A DNA stretch of 64,000 nt from Flammulina velutipes (GCA_011800155.1 CM022374.1:372001-436000), one strand, 5' to 3'; positions 33,216-46,171 are shown, counted from the stretch's first letter. Translations and numbers: made by a program. Notes: a model not told the origin generated them from the sequence alone.

Positions 33216-35648
33216 ATGGAGAGCATGCGGTCGTCGACTACTGGTTCGCAGCTCCTCCTCAAGGCCGCTGCGCTGAAGAACGATTCTGGAACGGCTGGGT
33301 ATCGAAAACGGAAGGTGTTGCTAATACTCTTTCCTGTCGCCCTTGCTGTGGTCGTTCTCGCCGTCATTCTCCCTGTTTACTTTCTCGTTATCAAGAAAAG
33401 TGATATTGCTGGCGGCCCCGAGGGAGTCTCTGGATCATCATTGAGAGTACGTTATCGGTGCACACACCCAACTGTCTTCGTCTCTGATAACTAGTGCTAT
33501 TCAGATAGGTGGCAACGGTTCAGTGGTGACGCTAGAAAACGGGACACAATTCACCTACCTGAACGAATTCGGAGGGTTCTGTAAGCAATCAGCTCAATCT
33601 TCCTATCCTGCACTGACCGTATTTCACGCGCAGGGGTAGACGATCCTTCAGACCCATTTCTGGCGTACGCAGCCCGCCCAAATTCCTGGACGCCACCTCT
33701 GAACGTGACGTGGGACTGGGGTACGGATAAGGTGTATGGGGTGAACCTTGGGGGTTTGTTCGTCCTTGAGCCGTTTATCACGCCGGATTTGTTTCAGAGG
33801 TTTAATGGGAGTCGGGATGAGTATGAGCTTAGCGTGGCTATGCGTGAGGGTGCGGATGGAGGGATCGGGGAGCTGGAGGAGCATTATAAGACGTTCATTG
33901 TGAGTGACTATCGCAGTTGGAGGTGTATGATGATGACTTTTTTTTGGTAGACTGAGGAGGATATTGCTGAGATTGCTGGTAAAGTTTGTTGGTTTTGGAT
34001 CACAGCTTTCTTGCTCAGGTTATCGCGTAGGTGCGGGGCTCAACTGGATTCGAATACCCATCGGCTTCTGGGCTATCGAGACGTGGGACGACGAGCCCTT
34101 CCTCGCCAAGGTTTCATGGAGGTAACCCGGCCAAAGTCTTATCTTTCGGAATCCCCTACTGATAACCCACTAGCTACATGATCAAGGTTCTGGGCTGGGC
34201 ACGTAAATACGGGCTTCGCGTTTGCTTGGATCTGCACGCTATCCCAGGATCACAAAATGGCATGTCCCAATTCCTTCTCTCTTCTCCCAATTCAGTTACT
34301 CATGTAAGATTGCACTGGCAGGATACAATCACTCCGGAAGGTTAGTGGGACCAGTGTTTTCTCTCACATTTCGGACTTGCCTTGCTAACTGCCAACCGGA
34401 GCAGACTCTCGCCTGTCAACTTCTTGAACGGCAATATGGGACTGGCGAACGCGCAGAGGGCCCTGTATTATATCCGCGTTTTTACCGAGTTTATCTCGCA
34501 GCCAGAGTATCGGCTGCTTGTTCCGATTTGGGGGATCGTTAATGAGGCGCTGGTGGGAGTTATTGGGATGGACCAGATTACGAGCTTTTATCTTGAGGCG
34601 CATGATTTGATTCGGGGTATCACTGGGTATGGGGAGGGGAATGGACCCGTATGTATGGCCGAAGTATCAGTGGGTATATTGGGACTGATGGGTTTTGATA
34701 GTACATCGCTATTCATGAAGCGTTCTTGGGCCTACAGGTCTGGGAAAACTTCCTGGAGGGATCCGACCGTTTTATTTTGGACCAGCATCCGTATTTTTCG
34801 TTTGGTGGGGTCTTCGAAGATCCTATTGCGGCTGAGGCTGAGGATGGATTGCCTGGAGGGATTTGGCCTAAGCGTGCTTGTGAATCATGGGGCCCGGGCA
34901 CTAACACCAGGTCTGTCAGCTCGTTTAACCGACTTTGTTCATATACTTACTCTAATCAAAATCTAGTCAACAAAACTTTGGCATCACGATAGCAGCAGAA
35001 TTCGCTGCCTCCCCCAACGACTGCGGGCTGTTCCTCAAAGGCGTTGGCGCCGAATCGACAAACACGCAATGCTCCATCTACAACGACTGGAGGAACTACA
35101 ACGACACCATGCGGGAGGGGATCCTGAACTTCGTGACTGCGGAGATGGACGCTCTCGTGCATTGGTTTTTCTGGACGTGGAAGATTGGACCGTCTGGGGT
35201 TTCTGGGGAGATCGAGACGCCGTTGTGGTCGTACCAGCTTGGGTTGAGGAATGGATGGATCCCGAAGGATCCTAGGACGGTCAAGGGGAAGTGTCAGAGG
35301 CTGGGAACGCCAGTGTCCCCTTTCAATGGGACATACGCGCCATGGCAGACGGGAAATGTGACGTCGGATTCGATCCCCGCATCGTCGAGAGAACATTTCC
35401 CGTGGCCACCGGCGACGATCTCTGGTGCAGATGTTCCGGTTTCGCTCATGCCAACGTATACGGCTACTGGCGCTGTGGTGACGCTAACTGCTGGTGCGGT
35501 TGCGGAGACACTTGGAGTGGATGGATGGTTTGATAATGGGGATACGGCGGGAGGTGTTGTTCCAGTGAAGGGGTGTGTGTATCCCGATGAGTATAATGGG
35601 ATATTCAGTGTTACACCCACTGCGCCATGTGTTGGACCTGTCACTTGA
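33216..35648 (+). CDS. Membrane-anchored GH5 exo-beta-1,3-glucanase
   Basis: The ATG at 33216 lies in a strong context (CCACCATGG). The protein is type II: a short cytosolic tail, one transmembrane helix ([20 protein letters not shown], residues about 34-56), then the lumenal/outer catalytic domain. Glucan 1,3-beta-glucosidase signatures are [50 protein letters not shown], the acid/base Glu in [10 protein letters not shown], and the nucleophile Glu in [15 protein letters not shown]. Several N-glycosylation sites (NGT, NVT, NDT) are visible. About eight introns are used. Family members hydrolyse cell-wall beta-1,3-glucan from the non-reducing end, for remodelling or turnover. The C-terminal Thr/Val-rich tail has no second anchor. 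Confidence 0.9.
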
Positions 35649-36066
35649 ACTGCCTTTTATCCTTTCGGGTAATTTGAAGTTTATGGCTTGGTTTACACTA
35701 TGTAGGCGAATCGGCGAGGTAAGCTCACTCGTCCTCTCTTGTGTTTCTTATACTTACCGCGCCATTCGTCAAGGTCTTAAGCAAGGTGGCCCATACCTTA
35801 CCTTCTCTACCCTGACCAAGTCTTAAACGAAGTGCCAAATGACCCCCACCTTTGTGGCCACCACCATTCTTTTACTTTCACTTTCGGACGAAATTACGCC
35901 ACACTACATTTTGCCACTTTTCTGAGTTTATTGTGCTTACCTTATTTGGACATATGCACCACGCCATGGCTTTCTTATCTTTCCAGACTCCTGCTAGAAC
36001 GCACTATATATAATATATGGCTTGTATCTTATCGCTGCCTCCAACTTCGTTGTCACGTTAACATCC
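35649..36066. other. Spacer between convergent glucanase and deaminase genes
   Basis: Nothing recognisable beyond expected 3' UTRs. Confidence 0.4.
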
Positions 36067-37734
36067 TCACAACACCATTCTCGTATTTGTCAGTGTCTCC
36101 TCCATGATGGTGATAGCGTCTAGAATTGGATCGTAAGCCCTTGCGCGAAATTGAAGAATGAAATTCAACAAACCAATGTCGCCTACGTCAGTTGAGCTCC
36201 CGCATTCATTAGAACCAGCAGAACTGTCCGACTGAGTCTTGCGTTCCTCGCATTTCCGATCGATGTGGACGACGAGTGAATTGGCGAGTTCCTGTCTCAA
36301 CAACCGAAGCATACAAATTCGAATAGCAGCATCTTGGCCTGGCAGTTGCAGCGACGGCATCAGCCAGGCGGGATAAAATTTGCCATGGGTACCACGAGTG
36401 CAAATAAAGCGCCCGGTAACCTCACCGAATGCGTCCAAGTAGAGTTCGCAGCTTGTGCATGGGAGCTTCGAGACCCCAAAGTAGGATAGAAAGTCGATGC
36501 CATGCGCTACCAAATACTGTAGCATTGCGAGTTCAGAGTGCACATAAGGATGAGCGTGGGCGGCTTCCTCGTTTGAGGGTAGAACGGAAACGATAAAATT
36601 GTTCGTCATCTCGTCAAGAAGTGGGTTCCCGAGTAGGACGTTACTTTTGATCGGTTTGTCGCTGAATTCCTCTCTGACGGCAGTGACGATATGAGTGAAG
36701 GTCTCGCGGTTGAGTCGAATATCAAGGCCAGGGTGAGGTGGAGGGGAAGGGACGACCACGACGGTGAAAGATCCAGATAGAAAGGGTTTCAGCCGTTTGG
36801 AGTGTACGAGCTGGAGTAGGATGAGGCCATGGACATGGAACGATGCAATCTTGTTTATCCAGCGCTGCAGGGGGAAATACTTGCCCATTTTGGCCATGAT
36901 ACGCTCCAGCTCGGTGAGAATGCTCGCTCTAGGAATGACTTCCCCTACCATATTCTTTAACTCGGCGTCAATGAAACCCGCATTCCGCCACTTGTCGCCG
37001 ATAGCTGTCATCGCACGAATCATGTTCTCCTTTGAGGCAACAGACATATACTCTCCTATGTCCGAGATGTCCTTTAGTAGAGAAGAAAGAGTTTCGCACT
37101 GGTCCACAGTCAGAGCCGTTTCCGCCCCACTCAGCGCATCCTTCTTTGCTTGGGCCACGACCGCGTGAGCTGATGGGATATACATCATCCGCTTGAAAAG
37201 ATAGTACTCCCACAGTTTCCACCCGAACTTGTACATCAACTGCGCTAGTTGAGAGAAAGTTGATTTGATACCGGGCGTGTCGAAGGGTACGGATGGCGGG
37301 GATCGGTCGACAGTTTCAGGACTGACGATTATCCCGCGGAGGGTGGAAAAAAGACTCTCGATATGACTTGCGACGTCTGACTGGGGAATGGCGCCTTGGT
37401 TGAACGATATATAGATAGTGGTTTCCAGCGTGCTGGTGCCCTTGATCGATACCACAGCGGTGGCTACCTGGCCCGGGGCAGTGATGGCAGCACGGGCTAA
37501 GACATCTATTATGCGAGTGAATCGCGTGGATATGGAGGGATCTATTGCGAAAGTAGGGGGGAAAATTGGGGTGCTGACAGTGCGGAGATGGGTAACTAGG
37601 ACGGCTGCGTTTTGAAATCGAGTATCGTATGAAAGCCGGGATCCTTGTGAACCAGGAAGACGTGCGATGCGGTGTAGTAATTCAATATATGCCTCCGGAT
37701 CGTTGTTGTCCAAGGATACGTCGACGACGGACAT
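36067..37734 (-). CDS. OTT_1508-like cytidine deaminase-fold protein
   Basis: A single open frame of 555 codons from the ATG at 37734 (MSVVDVSLDNNDPEAYIELL). The N-terminal 380 residues are helical and unrecognised. The C-terminal domain has a zinc deaminase signature: HPYVHSELAMLQYL gives H-x-E, and SKLPCTSCELYLDAFG gives P-C-x2-C. A further conserved-looking stretch is GTHGKFYPAWLMP. This matches the OTT_1508-like deaminase family known from fungi and some bacteria, where related domains occur in polymorphic effector proteins. All three zinc ligands and the catalytic Glu are present, so activity is possible; the substrate is unknown. Extra 5' exons may exist, because a frame at 37760-37960 (GDGQFTIELMYQLTNHPF) looks coding-like. 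Confidence 0.75.
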   Translation of the reverse strand: MSVVDVSLDNNDPEAYIELLHRIARLPGSQGSRLSYDTRFQNAAVLVTHLRTVSTPIFPPTFAIDPSISTRFTRIIDVLARAAITAPGQVATAVVSIKGTSTLETTIYISFNQGAIPQSDVASHIESLFSTLRGIIVSPETVDRSPPSVPFDTPGIKSTFSQLAQLMYKFGWKLWEYYLFKRMMYIPSAHAVVAQAKKDALSGAETALTVDQCETLSSLLKDISDIGEYMSVASKENMIRAMTAIGDKWRNAGFIDAELKNMVGEVIPRASILTELERIMAKMGKYFPLQRWINKIASFHVHGLILLQLVHSKRLKPFLSGSFTVVVVPSPPPHPGLDIRLNRETFTHIVTAVREEFSDKPIKSNVLLGNPLLDEMTNNFIVSVLPSNEEAAHAHPYVHSELAMLQYLVAHGIDFLSYFGVSKLPCTSCELYLDAFGEVTGRFICTRGTHGKFYPAWLMPSLQLPGQDAAIRICMLRLLRQELANSLVVHIDRKCEERKTQSDSSAGSNECGSSTDVGDIGLLNFILQFRARAYDPILDAITIMEETLTNTRMVL

Positions 37735-39396
37735 GACGGTTGAGAAAAGAAGAGCGTTATTATGACGTACTATCGTTCCCACGCATACTTGAACGTCTGT
37801 TGGCCGCGCGCTCTGTCAGTTCAGTAGTGTTGGCGTGCACAAAGATGTTTCCCAGCTCATTACAAAACGGATGGTTCGTCAACTGGTACATCAGTTCAAT
37901 TGTAAATTGGCCATCACCAGATATCAAAGCTCTCTCTTTCCTCGCTGGAGGTAATGACAAGTTCCCCCGGAGATATTATCTGACCTTCAGGCTTTTCAGG
38001 AGTCCCAAACAATATCTATCTGACACTAGTCCAATAGCGGGCACTACAAACCCAGGCGCGCCACAGGCAGAACACTAATCAGAGATGTGATCTTGCTACT
38101 TGGTATACCCGTATGTTCGCCTCATCGCACATTCAATGATGCCTTTTCGTTGAACACTTTATGTACCCGGCCCTTTATAGTGAACAATCCTTCCATGTTC
38201 AGAAGATGAGATGTGCGATTTGTGACGAGCCTTACAGCCCCAAGTTGAGGGCGGAATCAAGTGACCTAAGTCACACATTCTACCTCTAACTGCCACCATG
38301 AACGACATACTTCCAGAATACGCATCATCTCCCAACTTGGCTGAGATGGAATTTTCGCGACGGAGGACAAAGATACGCTTAGTCGCAGCCACGCTCCCAT
38401 CTCTGGAAGGCATGGTCGCCAGACTTCTGGACCCTGCTGTCGTCCGTACGAAGGCCCCCAAAAAAATTATCTTCTGCTCGTTCAAATCCATATCTAGACG
38501 TTTGCTCAGAATGCTGAAACACTCATCCCTTTCATCGACCAAATGTGCACCGAGCTAGCGTAGAATAGTCAAACTATGAACCAGATCTGTTACCCGGAAT
38601 CACAACGACCTACGCAAGTCGAATGCATGCTAGACGCATACAGAGTGGCGAGAACCAGTGTTTGATAGAGCAAGTAATCACTGACAGACTTGGTGATAGT
38701 GGTTAAATGAAAAGATCTACTTCTACATCCGACAGACCATGAAGGCACACGCCACAGAGCCAGATGTTATCACAGCTTTCAAGAAGCTGAAAAGTGTGTG
38801 ATTTTCATACTGGAAAACAGTACATCATTACAATTCAATTTAGAACACATCAATCGTTTCGACAAATCCGTCGCCAATGCCGTCCAGTCGGATGACTGGT
38901 ACTGAGCGAACAGCCAGCGCCTCTTCTCTGTAAAGCTACTTGTACATCTATGTAACAATACAATATGATCTAAAGACTGAAACACCCATGGGAAAAAAAA
39001 ACACCCTTCCAAACTTTGCTTGCGCTTCAGCGAGATACATATCCTTGACCCGTGGTTCCGCTTCCTCAGGCTACATAGACCCACTTCTCAACATGACAAT
39101 GAACGATTTTGAGATCATCCTTTTCCATTGTAATCGGAGCCTTGTCTGCTTCCGAGCTCGATGAACCCAACCATGTCCTAAGATGACGAGGAATTCAAGT
39201 GAAAGCAGGTCTGGGTTGTAAACCCAGTTCGATACGGTCTTCTACGTCTGCCCGTCCTCTGGGAGATGACCTGAAGACTCCGACAACCGAAATGGCTTGT
39301 CTGACCCGCGTCCACGGGGATATTCCGTCATTCTGCTGCACAAGTAGTGGAGGAAGAGCCGTTTCTACAAACGAAGGAGACGCCTAGAGAAGAGTA
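37735..39396. other. Poorly resolved stretch
   Basis: Minus-strand frames at 37760-37960 and 38159-38542 (NEQKIIFLGAFVRTT region) could be 5' exons of the deaminase or a decayed gene, but I could not join them with consistent splice phases. Nothing is recognisable between 38570 and 39396. Confidence 0.3.
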
Positions 39397-42185
39397 TCAG
39401 ATCTCAAGAATTCGCATACCAAAGCAAAACAAACACACATCATCGAGCGAAGCAAAGAACTCATCCAGAAACCCAAGCCCGGCCTGAACTTTGGCCTTGA
39501 TAGCGGAAAGGAGTTTTTCGTTATTCAGCTCTTCGTCCACTAGACGAAGGTGGTGCCAGTCTCGAGGATCGGCACCCATGAACCGTGCACGGTCCTTCCA
39601 GACTGGTCTCCCGGGATCAAGACGGGCGAAAGCCACTAGTTTCTGCCTGCTGTGCTCTCCCGAAAAGAGATATCTTGGGCCTCCCAGAGCAAGGATCCGA
39701 CAGATGGTATATATACGATCCGGCTCGCTGCTGAGGTATTCCATACATCGGAGAACAATGTCCGGGGATAGAGTAGCGAGGCCAGTCACGAACGCGTCCG
39801 CGACACGGTAAAGACTTTTCTGGCAAGCAGACGCTGAAACCGTCGTTGCAGTTGAAAAAAGCGAAGATTCGCAAAAGTGGGTATAGTAGATCGTCTGTTC
39901 GTCCATATCACCGCGGGAGTGAAACGCTGTCGACAAAACGAGGGAGGCAAATCGACCGAATCTGGATATGCTCCCGAGCGACATATACAAGTCCGCAAGT
40001 AACTTGGTGAAGAGCTCTGGGCTGGGGACAGAGTGGTATCCGTCCACATAACGGGAGTATGTTTCCTCCAAGACTGCAGCATATGCTTCGCTCTGGCGAG
40101 GCGCGTCCATCCATCCATCAGCAAAGATTTCCAGTGCGACACTTTCCGCGCGACGACGAAGGGCTCGGGAATCATTTGGAGAGAGATCGGGGATGCTCCG
40201 AATGTGTATCCACATGTCATGCAGGATGGACATGGCATCGACTGCCGTGGGTGCGTACGAACCACTCGAGGTTAGATACGAGGTGATAAAGTCGTTGATC
40301 GTGAGCAGGCGTTGGAGTGGCTCAGATTCGAGAGGCTGGTTTCGGCTCGTCGAATGGAGGACGATGTCACTGATGAGTTGTAGCAACGGAACAGTGCCAT
40401 GGGTTATGGCTACCCCTCCGGAAAACGGTACATTTTCCATCTGGTCATTAGTGAAGTTTCGAAGGGCAAGTCGGCAGAGGGAGATGTATATGTCGTCGTA
40501 TGATTTGGGCAGTGGGTTATCGGAGCTGGATAGGACCACATCGTCCTGGGTCAACAATTGTCGCCAGAGCATGGGGGGAAGAAGGACAGGCTGATCGGCA
40601 TCGTACTCTTGAACTATGTGCGCGAGCAGATCTTGACACCGCCACCTGATCGTTGAGTCCATCGAGTCCACGTAGCCCACCCCCCGTGAACGCGTCAGAA
40701 TCGAGGTCATGGCACGGAACGGTGGCTCGAAAGCCTCTGGGTTCAAACGCCAGAAGAAACGGGAAGACTGCAGGTGGTCAAAGTGCATCTCCGCGCGTAG
40801 AAGCCTCTCTACACGACTTTCGTGACCCGGTATGATCGACCAAACAGATTCGAGGCTCTCGAGAGATTCTTCCAAAGTCTCCTGGAGGTCTGGCATGACC
40901 ATGGCCAATCTGTCGGAAACCTTGTTGGAAAGGCATCCTATGGATTGTAGCACAACATTCCTCGTCGGTGGGTTGGACGTCATTTGATATAGCCAAAGTA
41001 GTGCATCACAAGCGATGTCTTCTGCAATTTTACTGTTTGTGGCAGCGAGGCGCTCGGCTTCCTTCAGCGTCATGAAAGCATGTCTGGTCGCGGAACGCGC
41101 GGTGGATGCATGGTTGAATATGCGCGCTAGCAGCGTTCCGCCAGAAGATATCAAAACATTGAGAACATCCGAAAATGGTGTTCGGTAAGGACACTGGGCG
41201 TAGACGAGGGGAAGAATGTTCGATATGGCATACATGGAGTAGAAGACAAAGGTGATGAAGCCAATGATACTGGCTAGGGGAACATTGAGTGGGATGAGGA
41301 AGACGACTATGCCGGCCAGAAAGACGCCCAGCGCTACATGAAGGATGATGGGGAGGATGCCAATGATAGTAAGAACGCGCCATTTCTTCAGTCCAGTGAA
41401 GCGATAGTGGCGAATGAGGCTACGGTCTCGAGCAGTGCCAGATGACATTGCCATGTATTGGTAGAGCCATTGTTTGACGAGGACGGCCATTAGCGCTGTG
41501 CCCAAGCTGAGCGCAAGGCTGCTGAACCAGAGCGCGTTGACCCACACGTCAAAGCTGGACGGTCCGGAGGTCATTTCGCTGAAGGGAATATTGTCGATGG
41601 ATGCACCATTGACCTGGGCGCGTTGGATAGTGGCTATTTCGAGCAAAAGCGACGTGGAGACGGCAGAGAAATTGTTGGACAGTGACTGCGATGTCTGGGC
41701 GACGAAAGTAGTGAGCACAGCTGAGAATAAACCGGCCTGAACGCCATTTAGCAGACAGTTTGAACGAATAGATGAGCTACACACAAAAACAAGCAGTAAA
41801 TCGAGACCATCGCGAGCTTCGGTGACCATGTCGTTGTCGAATACTTCACATTCGTCCATGTTTGCTCGCCAGGCGCGCGCGTTAGGTCCTAGTTCATCGT
41901 AGGTTGCATCTTCGGGATATTTCTCTTCAAAATCGAACGGGCCTGTCTCTATGTGTTCAAAGCAATCTCTTATACAGCGAGCAGAGACTCACCTACATGT
42001 TTTCGTTCATTTAGCGGGACCGTCAAACCGAATCGTTTCGCCGCCGGACGACGTGAGGGACTTTGTGCACGACGACGAGGAACTTGGCCACTGTCTGAAC
42101 CAGCGCTGAGCAAGGAGGATGCTGGAGGACTGGATCTTCGAGCTCGAGGAGAGCGTGAACGACGACGAGAAGAATTTCCCGACAT
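39397..42185 (-). CDS. DUF6535 multi-pass membrane protein
   Basis: The ATG at 42185 starts MSGNSSRRRSRSPRARRSS, a basic Ser/Arg-rich tail. An intron then joins RKHVG to PFDFEEKYPEDATYDELG. A 48-nt in-frame intron (LLVF|gtgtgt...cag|AGLF) reveals the family hallmark DLLLVFAGLFSAVLTTFVAQ. Transmembrane helices follow around VWVNALWFSSLALSLGTALM, ILHVALGVFLAGIVVFLIPL and IIGFITFVFYSMYAISNIL. The remaining 550 residues are a helical, probably cytosolic domain. DUF6535 proteins are common in Agaricomycetes and have no known function. The start lies only 98 bp from the divergent VPS39 start, so a shared promoter is likely. Confidence 0.88.
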
Positions 42186-42283
42186 CGTGTCGGTGGTAAA
42201 AGACAGAGATGCAATCCAGTCAGGCAAACGCCGAACGCATCTTGCCCTTCCCCCATCACGTTCCGCGTCGTCGCCGCGTCGCG
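42186..42283. promoter_or_regulatory. Short bidirectional promoter interval (DUF6535 / VPS39)
   Basis: Two divergent start codons at 42185 (-) and 42284 (+) are separated by 98 bp, so the core promoters and 5' UTRs must overlap each other or the neighbouring coding sequence. No TATA box is evident. Confidence 0.5.
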
Positions 42284-45200
42284 ATGCCGCCATTCTACGA
42301 GCCAAGAACAGTGATAACAGGCCTTAAAGAAAAGGTTGACGCCGTGCTCGTCCAAGGTATGTACGCATGAGCTCGCTGTCAACATCCGTAACACATTCCA
42401 GGCGACAGATTGTATTTGGGAACGGCAGTTGGAAATCTGCATATATATGCTATTAACGACGATGCAGGTGCGTGTATACAGTGGAATAAAGGCTGTATCT
42501 GACTGCGCACAGGCGCAGAGGAAGATATCGCCAGCTTGGTCGAGGTGAAGAAGGGACTTGCTAGACGGTCCATCGAGCAACTGGGCTTTATTCGCGACAT
42601 AAACTCGCTTGTCGTTCTCTCAGGTATGCTCTTCGTTGCCCAATTGTACTCTTGCTAACATTCTCTAGAAATGAATGTTACATTATATCCTCTCCCAACA
42701 TTTGCACCGCCGACGGCCCTCAGCAACGCGAAAGCCGCGTTCTCTTTCACCGTGTTCAGCCACATTCAACATGTATCTCCCGAGGGTACCTTTGAGCAGT
42801 CAGATGCTAAGCCTATACCAACCCTCATCACGTATCTGGTCGTTGGATGCAGACGCAAGGTTGTCATATACACTTGGAAGGACGGCGAAGCCCAAGAAAT
42901 CAAGGTAACATTTCCCTATGAAACATGTGATCACGTCTAACGTTAGGCAGGAATCTCCACTTGCCCATTCTCCAAGAGTTATCACCTTCATGAAACCGGA
43001 TCGCATGTGCTTTGCCTACGAGGGTCACTTTGCTACGTTCGACTTGAACACGATGACTGCGACGGACGTAATTCTGCCTGTGCCATCAGTCGCAGCAGGA
43101 ACTGGCATGAGCGCCTTCACTGGCTTAACTGGATACATGACTCTAGGATTGGGAGCAAAGACCAAGCCTGTAGCTGTCCAAATCAACGACAACGAGACGC
43201 TGGTGGTCAGAGACCGTACGTTGGTTGTTTGAAGATTATCCGTTATGTGCTAATTAGACGATAGAGGAGGGTATCATTATTGCGCCAGATGGCACGGAAT
43301 CACGGCCGGCCTCCATTGACTGGCCTTCTCTTCCCGAGGATGTCGCGTTCGTCAAGCCCTACTTGTTTTCCGTGCTCCCTGCTGGAACGGTTGCCTCTGG
43401 TGAAGGAACTTTCCATCCTACATCCGTCCTCCAAATCCGCTCCTCGATATCTCTTCAGCAGGCTCAGGCGCTGCCTTTCCCATTTCTCTCTTCAGCATCG
43501 CCAACCCCACATAATGCTACCATTCGTCTCCTCACCCCTTCACCTAATGCCAAGTCGCCTCTTTATCTTATAACAACCCCGACCGACCGCACCGCTGCCA
43601 CCTCAGATGGAAGCACGGTCTGGAGGTTCGCCATGAAACCATGGGCGGAGCAGATAGATGAACTCATCGAAGACGAGCGTTACTCTGATGCCCTAGCATT
43701 ATTGGACACCGTTTCGCCCCCGCTTCCCGATCTAAATGCGCGACGGGCTAAAATCCGCGGACTCAATGCTGTGGCCCATTTCAAGGCGGCCAAATACGAC
43801 GCAGCTATCGACGCGCTCACCGAATTGGATGTCAACCCGGCCAAAGTGGTCGCTTTGTATCCAGAAAGTGTGGCTGGCCGCCTGAGTATCACTGAGGATA
43901 GATGGATTCCCCTCTTTGGCGGCCCAGAGAAGAAACAGAAGGAGGGAGAGGAGGAAGAGGTCACCAAAGCAGGCTCCCCCGGAGCTGCGAAGCGCGGGAG
44001 TCTACAGGAAAAGGACTTGGCGGAGCAGCTAGGGTCCTTGTCGACTAGCGGCAGCATCCGGGGAAAGTTCAAGACAGGTCTAGGGTCATTGATTACTGGT
44101 GGCTCTCATTCTCCGAAAGACGACGATGCTGCATCGGTGCATAGTGTTAGTCGAGGCAAAAAGCCGCCTCCAGATAATTTTCAGCGTTCTTTGGAAACCC
44201 TCGTTCGTTACCTATCTGACCGACGACCGAAGGTGGACGCCGCTCTCGCTGCCGTTCAAATAGCGCCCAGCCAATCCCATCGCTTCCCTTCCCTACGAGA
44301 GACATCTCTAGATGATCTATCTTCCTTGCCGAATGCGCCTCTATCCCAGTTGACACCTGAACAGCTCGTGCGGTTCGCCCAAATCGTTGATACGGTGCTC
44401 TTCAAGTCGTACTTGATCAAAGGGACGGCGCTATTGGGTTCTCTTTGTCGTCTGCCGAACTGGTGTGAAGTCACCGAGGTCGAAGAGGAGCTCAGGCAAC
44501 GGAAGGTATGTGAAAGTGGGCATCTCCGTCTTGGCTGCACAGCTGATATTTCGTGGATAGAAATTTGGGGAACTCATCGACCTATACAAGGGCAAGAAGA
44601 TGCATGACAAAGCCCTAGCGCTTCTGAAGCAGTACGTTGGTTGAATATGTGGTGGAGATTTGCTTAACATACTTCCCCTTAGATTGAGCGACGAGGAGGA
44701 CGACAAAGTGGATAAGCTTCAGCCGTCCATCTATTATCTCCAGAAGCTAGGACCGGAATACATCGATCAAGTTTTCTCTGCGGCACGATGGATGTTTGAA
44801 GTCGACAGCGATATGACATTTGAGGTTTGGCGCTCATGTCTCTATCTTCTTTTCCTGGAACTCATCATCAACGTCATGTAGATATTCACTTCAGAGGATG
44901 TCGAACTTCCGCAGAAGGAGGTAGCCAACTTTTTAGAGGGTATCGACCCCCCACTCTGTGCCAGATTCTTGGAGTTCTTGATATCAGAGAGACATGCAGA
45001 TTCTGCACATATACACAATCGGCTCGCAGAATTGTATCTGTCTATGACGCTGGCTGCGAAGAATAACACTGGTGAGTATCCATCTTACAGATCATGCTCT
45101 CGTTGCTTATGTGTATCTATCTATTACAGATGAGTTCAAGGAACTCTACAGTAAACTTCTAAATTTCATCGACACAACCGAGTACTACAACGTGGACCAT

Positions 45201-45997
45201 CTTTACGGTATCTTGTCAACGAAAGGTACCCTCGTTCGTCCCTTTGCATCCCGGTTACTAACTATGTGCCTCAGACTTGTATGAAGCTCGTGCCATCCTG
45301 CTAGGGCGGCTGGGCCGACATGATCAGGCACTCGAGCTGTATGCGTACCATCTGAAAGATCACCTCAAAGCCGAAGAGTACGTTCGTCGGTGCCTTGCGA
45401 ATCTGCCCTTGGACCCTCATTTCTAATTTGTCTTTCACCAGGTACTGCAAGCGATACTACCAGCCTGATTCGACGATTTTCCTGACGCTGCTGAAAACGT
45501 ACCTTCGGCCGACTGCTGCTGGAGAGTACTTGCAGCCTGCGCTTGGGCTGATCAGTCGCCATAGTCCTCGGTTGGATACGGTGGAAACGTTGAAGCTGCT
45601 CCCGCCGCTCGTGACGGCGCAGGATGTACGCGTTTTCTTGACCGAGTCCTTGAGGGCACCGATCCTTGATACGAGGATTGTGAAAGCTATCAGTCGCGCG
45701 AGGAATGACCAGCTAGCGAAGAAGTTGATGACTCTTCAGACGAAGAGGGTGAAGGTGACTGATGCGAGGATGTACGTGTTTACGATTCTTGAACGAGGGT
45801 TTGTCTCACGAGCGAGTTTAGATGTCCGCAGTGTCATAAACGTCTGGGTGGTAGTGTCATCGCGATCCATGCTCCGAGGTAAATACAACCTTTGTACTCC
45901 TTTCTTTTGAGCTTGGCTGACATTGGTCGTTGTAGGGGTGAAGTTACTCATTTCCATTGTAGAGAGGCATTTACGCAACGATTGAAAGAAAGGCATT
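42284..45997 (+). CDS. VPS39: HOPS complex subunit Vps39/Vam6
   Basis: Spliced from the ATG at 42284: MPPFYEPRTVITGLKEKVDA, then the citron-homology (CNH) beta-propeller (LYLGTAVGNLHIYAI, SIEQLGFIRDINSLVVLSEM). A helical clathrin-repeat-like region follows (PWAEQIDELIEDERYSDALA, then FGELIDLYKGKKMHDKALAL and DLYEARAILLGRLGRHDQAL). The C-terminal zinc motif is CPQCHKRLGGSVIAIHAPRG, then THFHCREAF, with C-x2-C and H-x-C. The end is KERH, TGA 45995-45997. About ten short introns are used, and the total is roughly 1000 residues, usual for Vps39. The protein tethers vesicles and late endosomes to the vacuole with Ypt7 and the other HOPS subunits. Vps3/TGFBRAP1 is a related alternative, but the zinc motif fits Vps39 better. 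Confidence 0.9.
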
Positions 45998-46171
45998 GAA
46001 TAAACATCGTACTTTCGGACCTGCACAATACATAGTATATACATCTGTACAACATCCTACATACCATTACAACAATTAAATATTACACTGCCTGCATCTA
46101 CATCTATAACTACGAATAATACTTTTACATACAGATAAAGAGGTACAACAAACGAGGCCAAGGTCCAAAGG

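Noticed and set aside
38159..38542. 127-codon frame as an independent gene
   Set aside because: Start would be TTG and an acceptor precedes it; at best an exon, mentioned under the deaminase.
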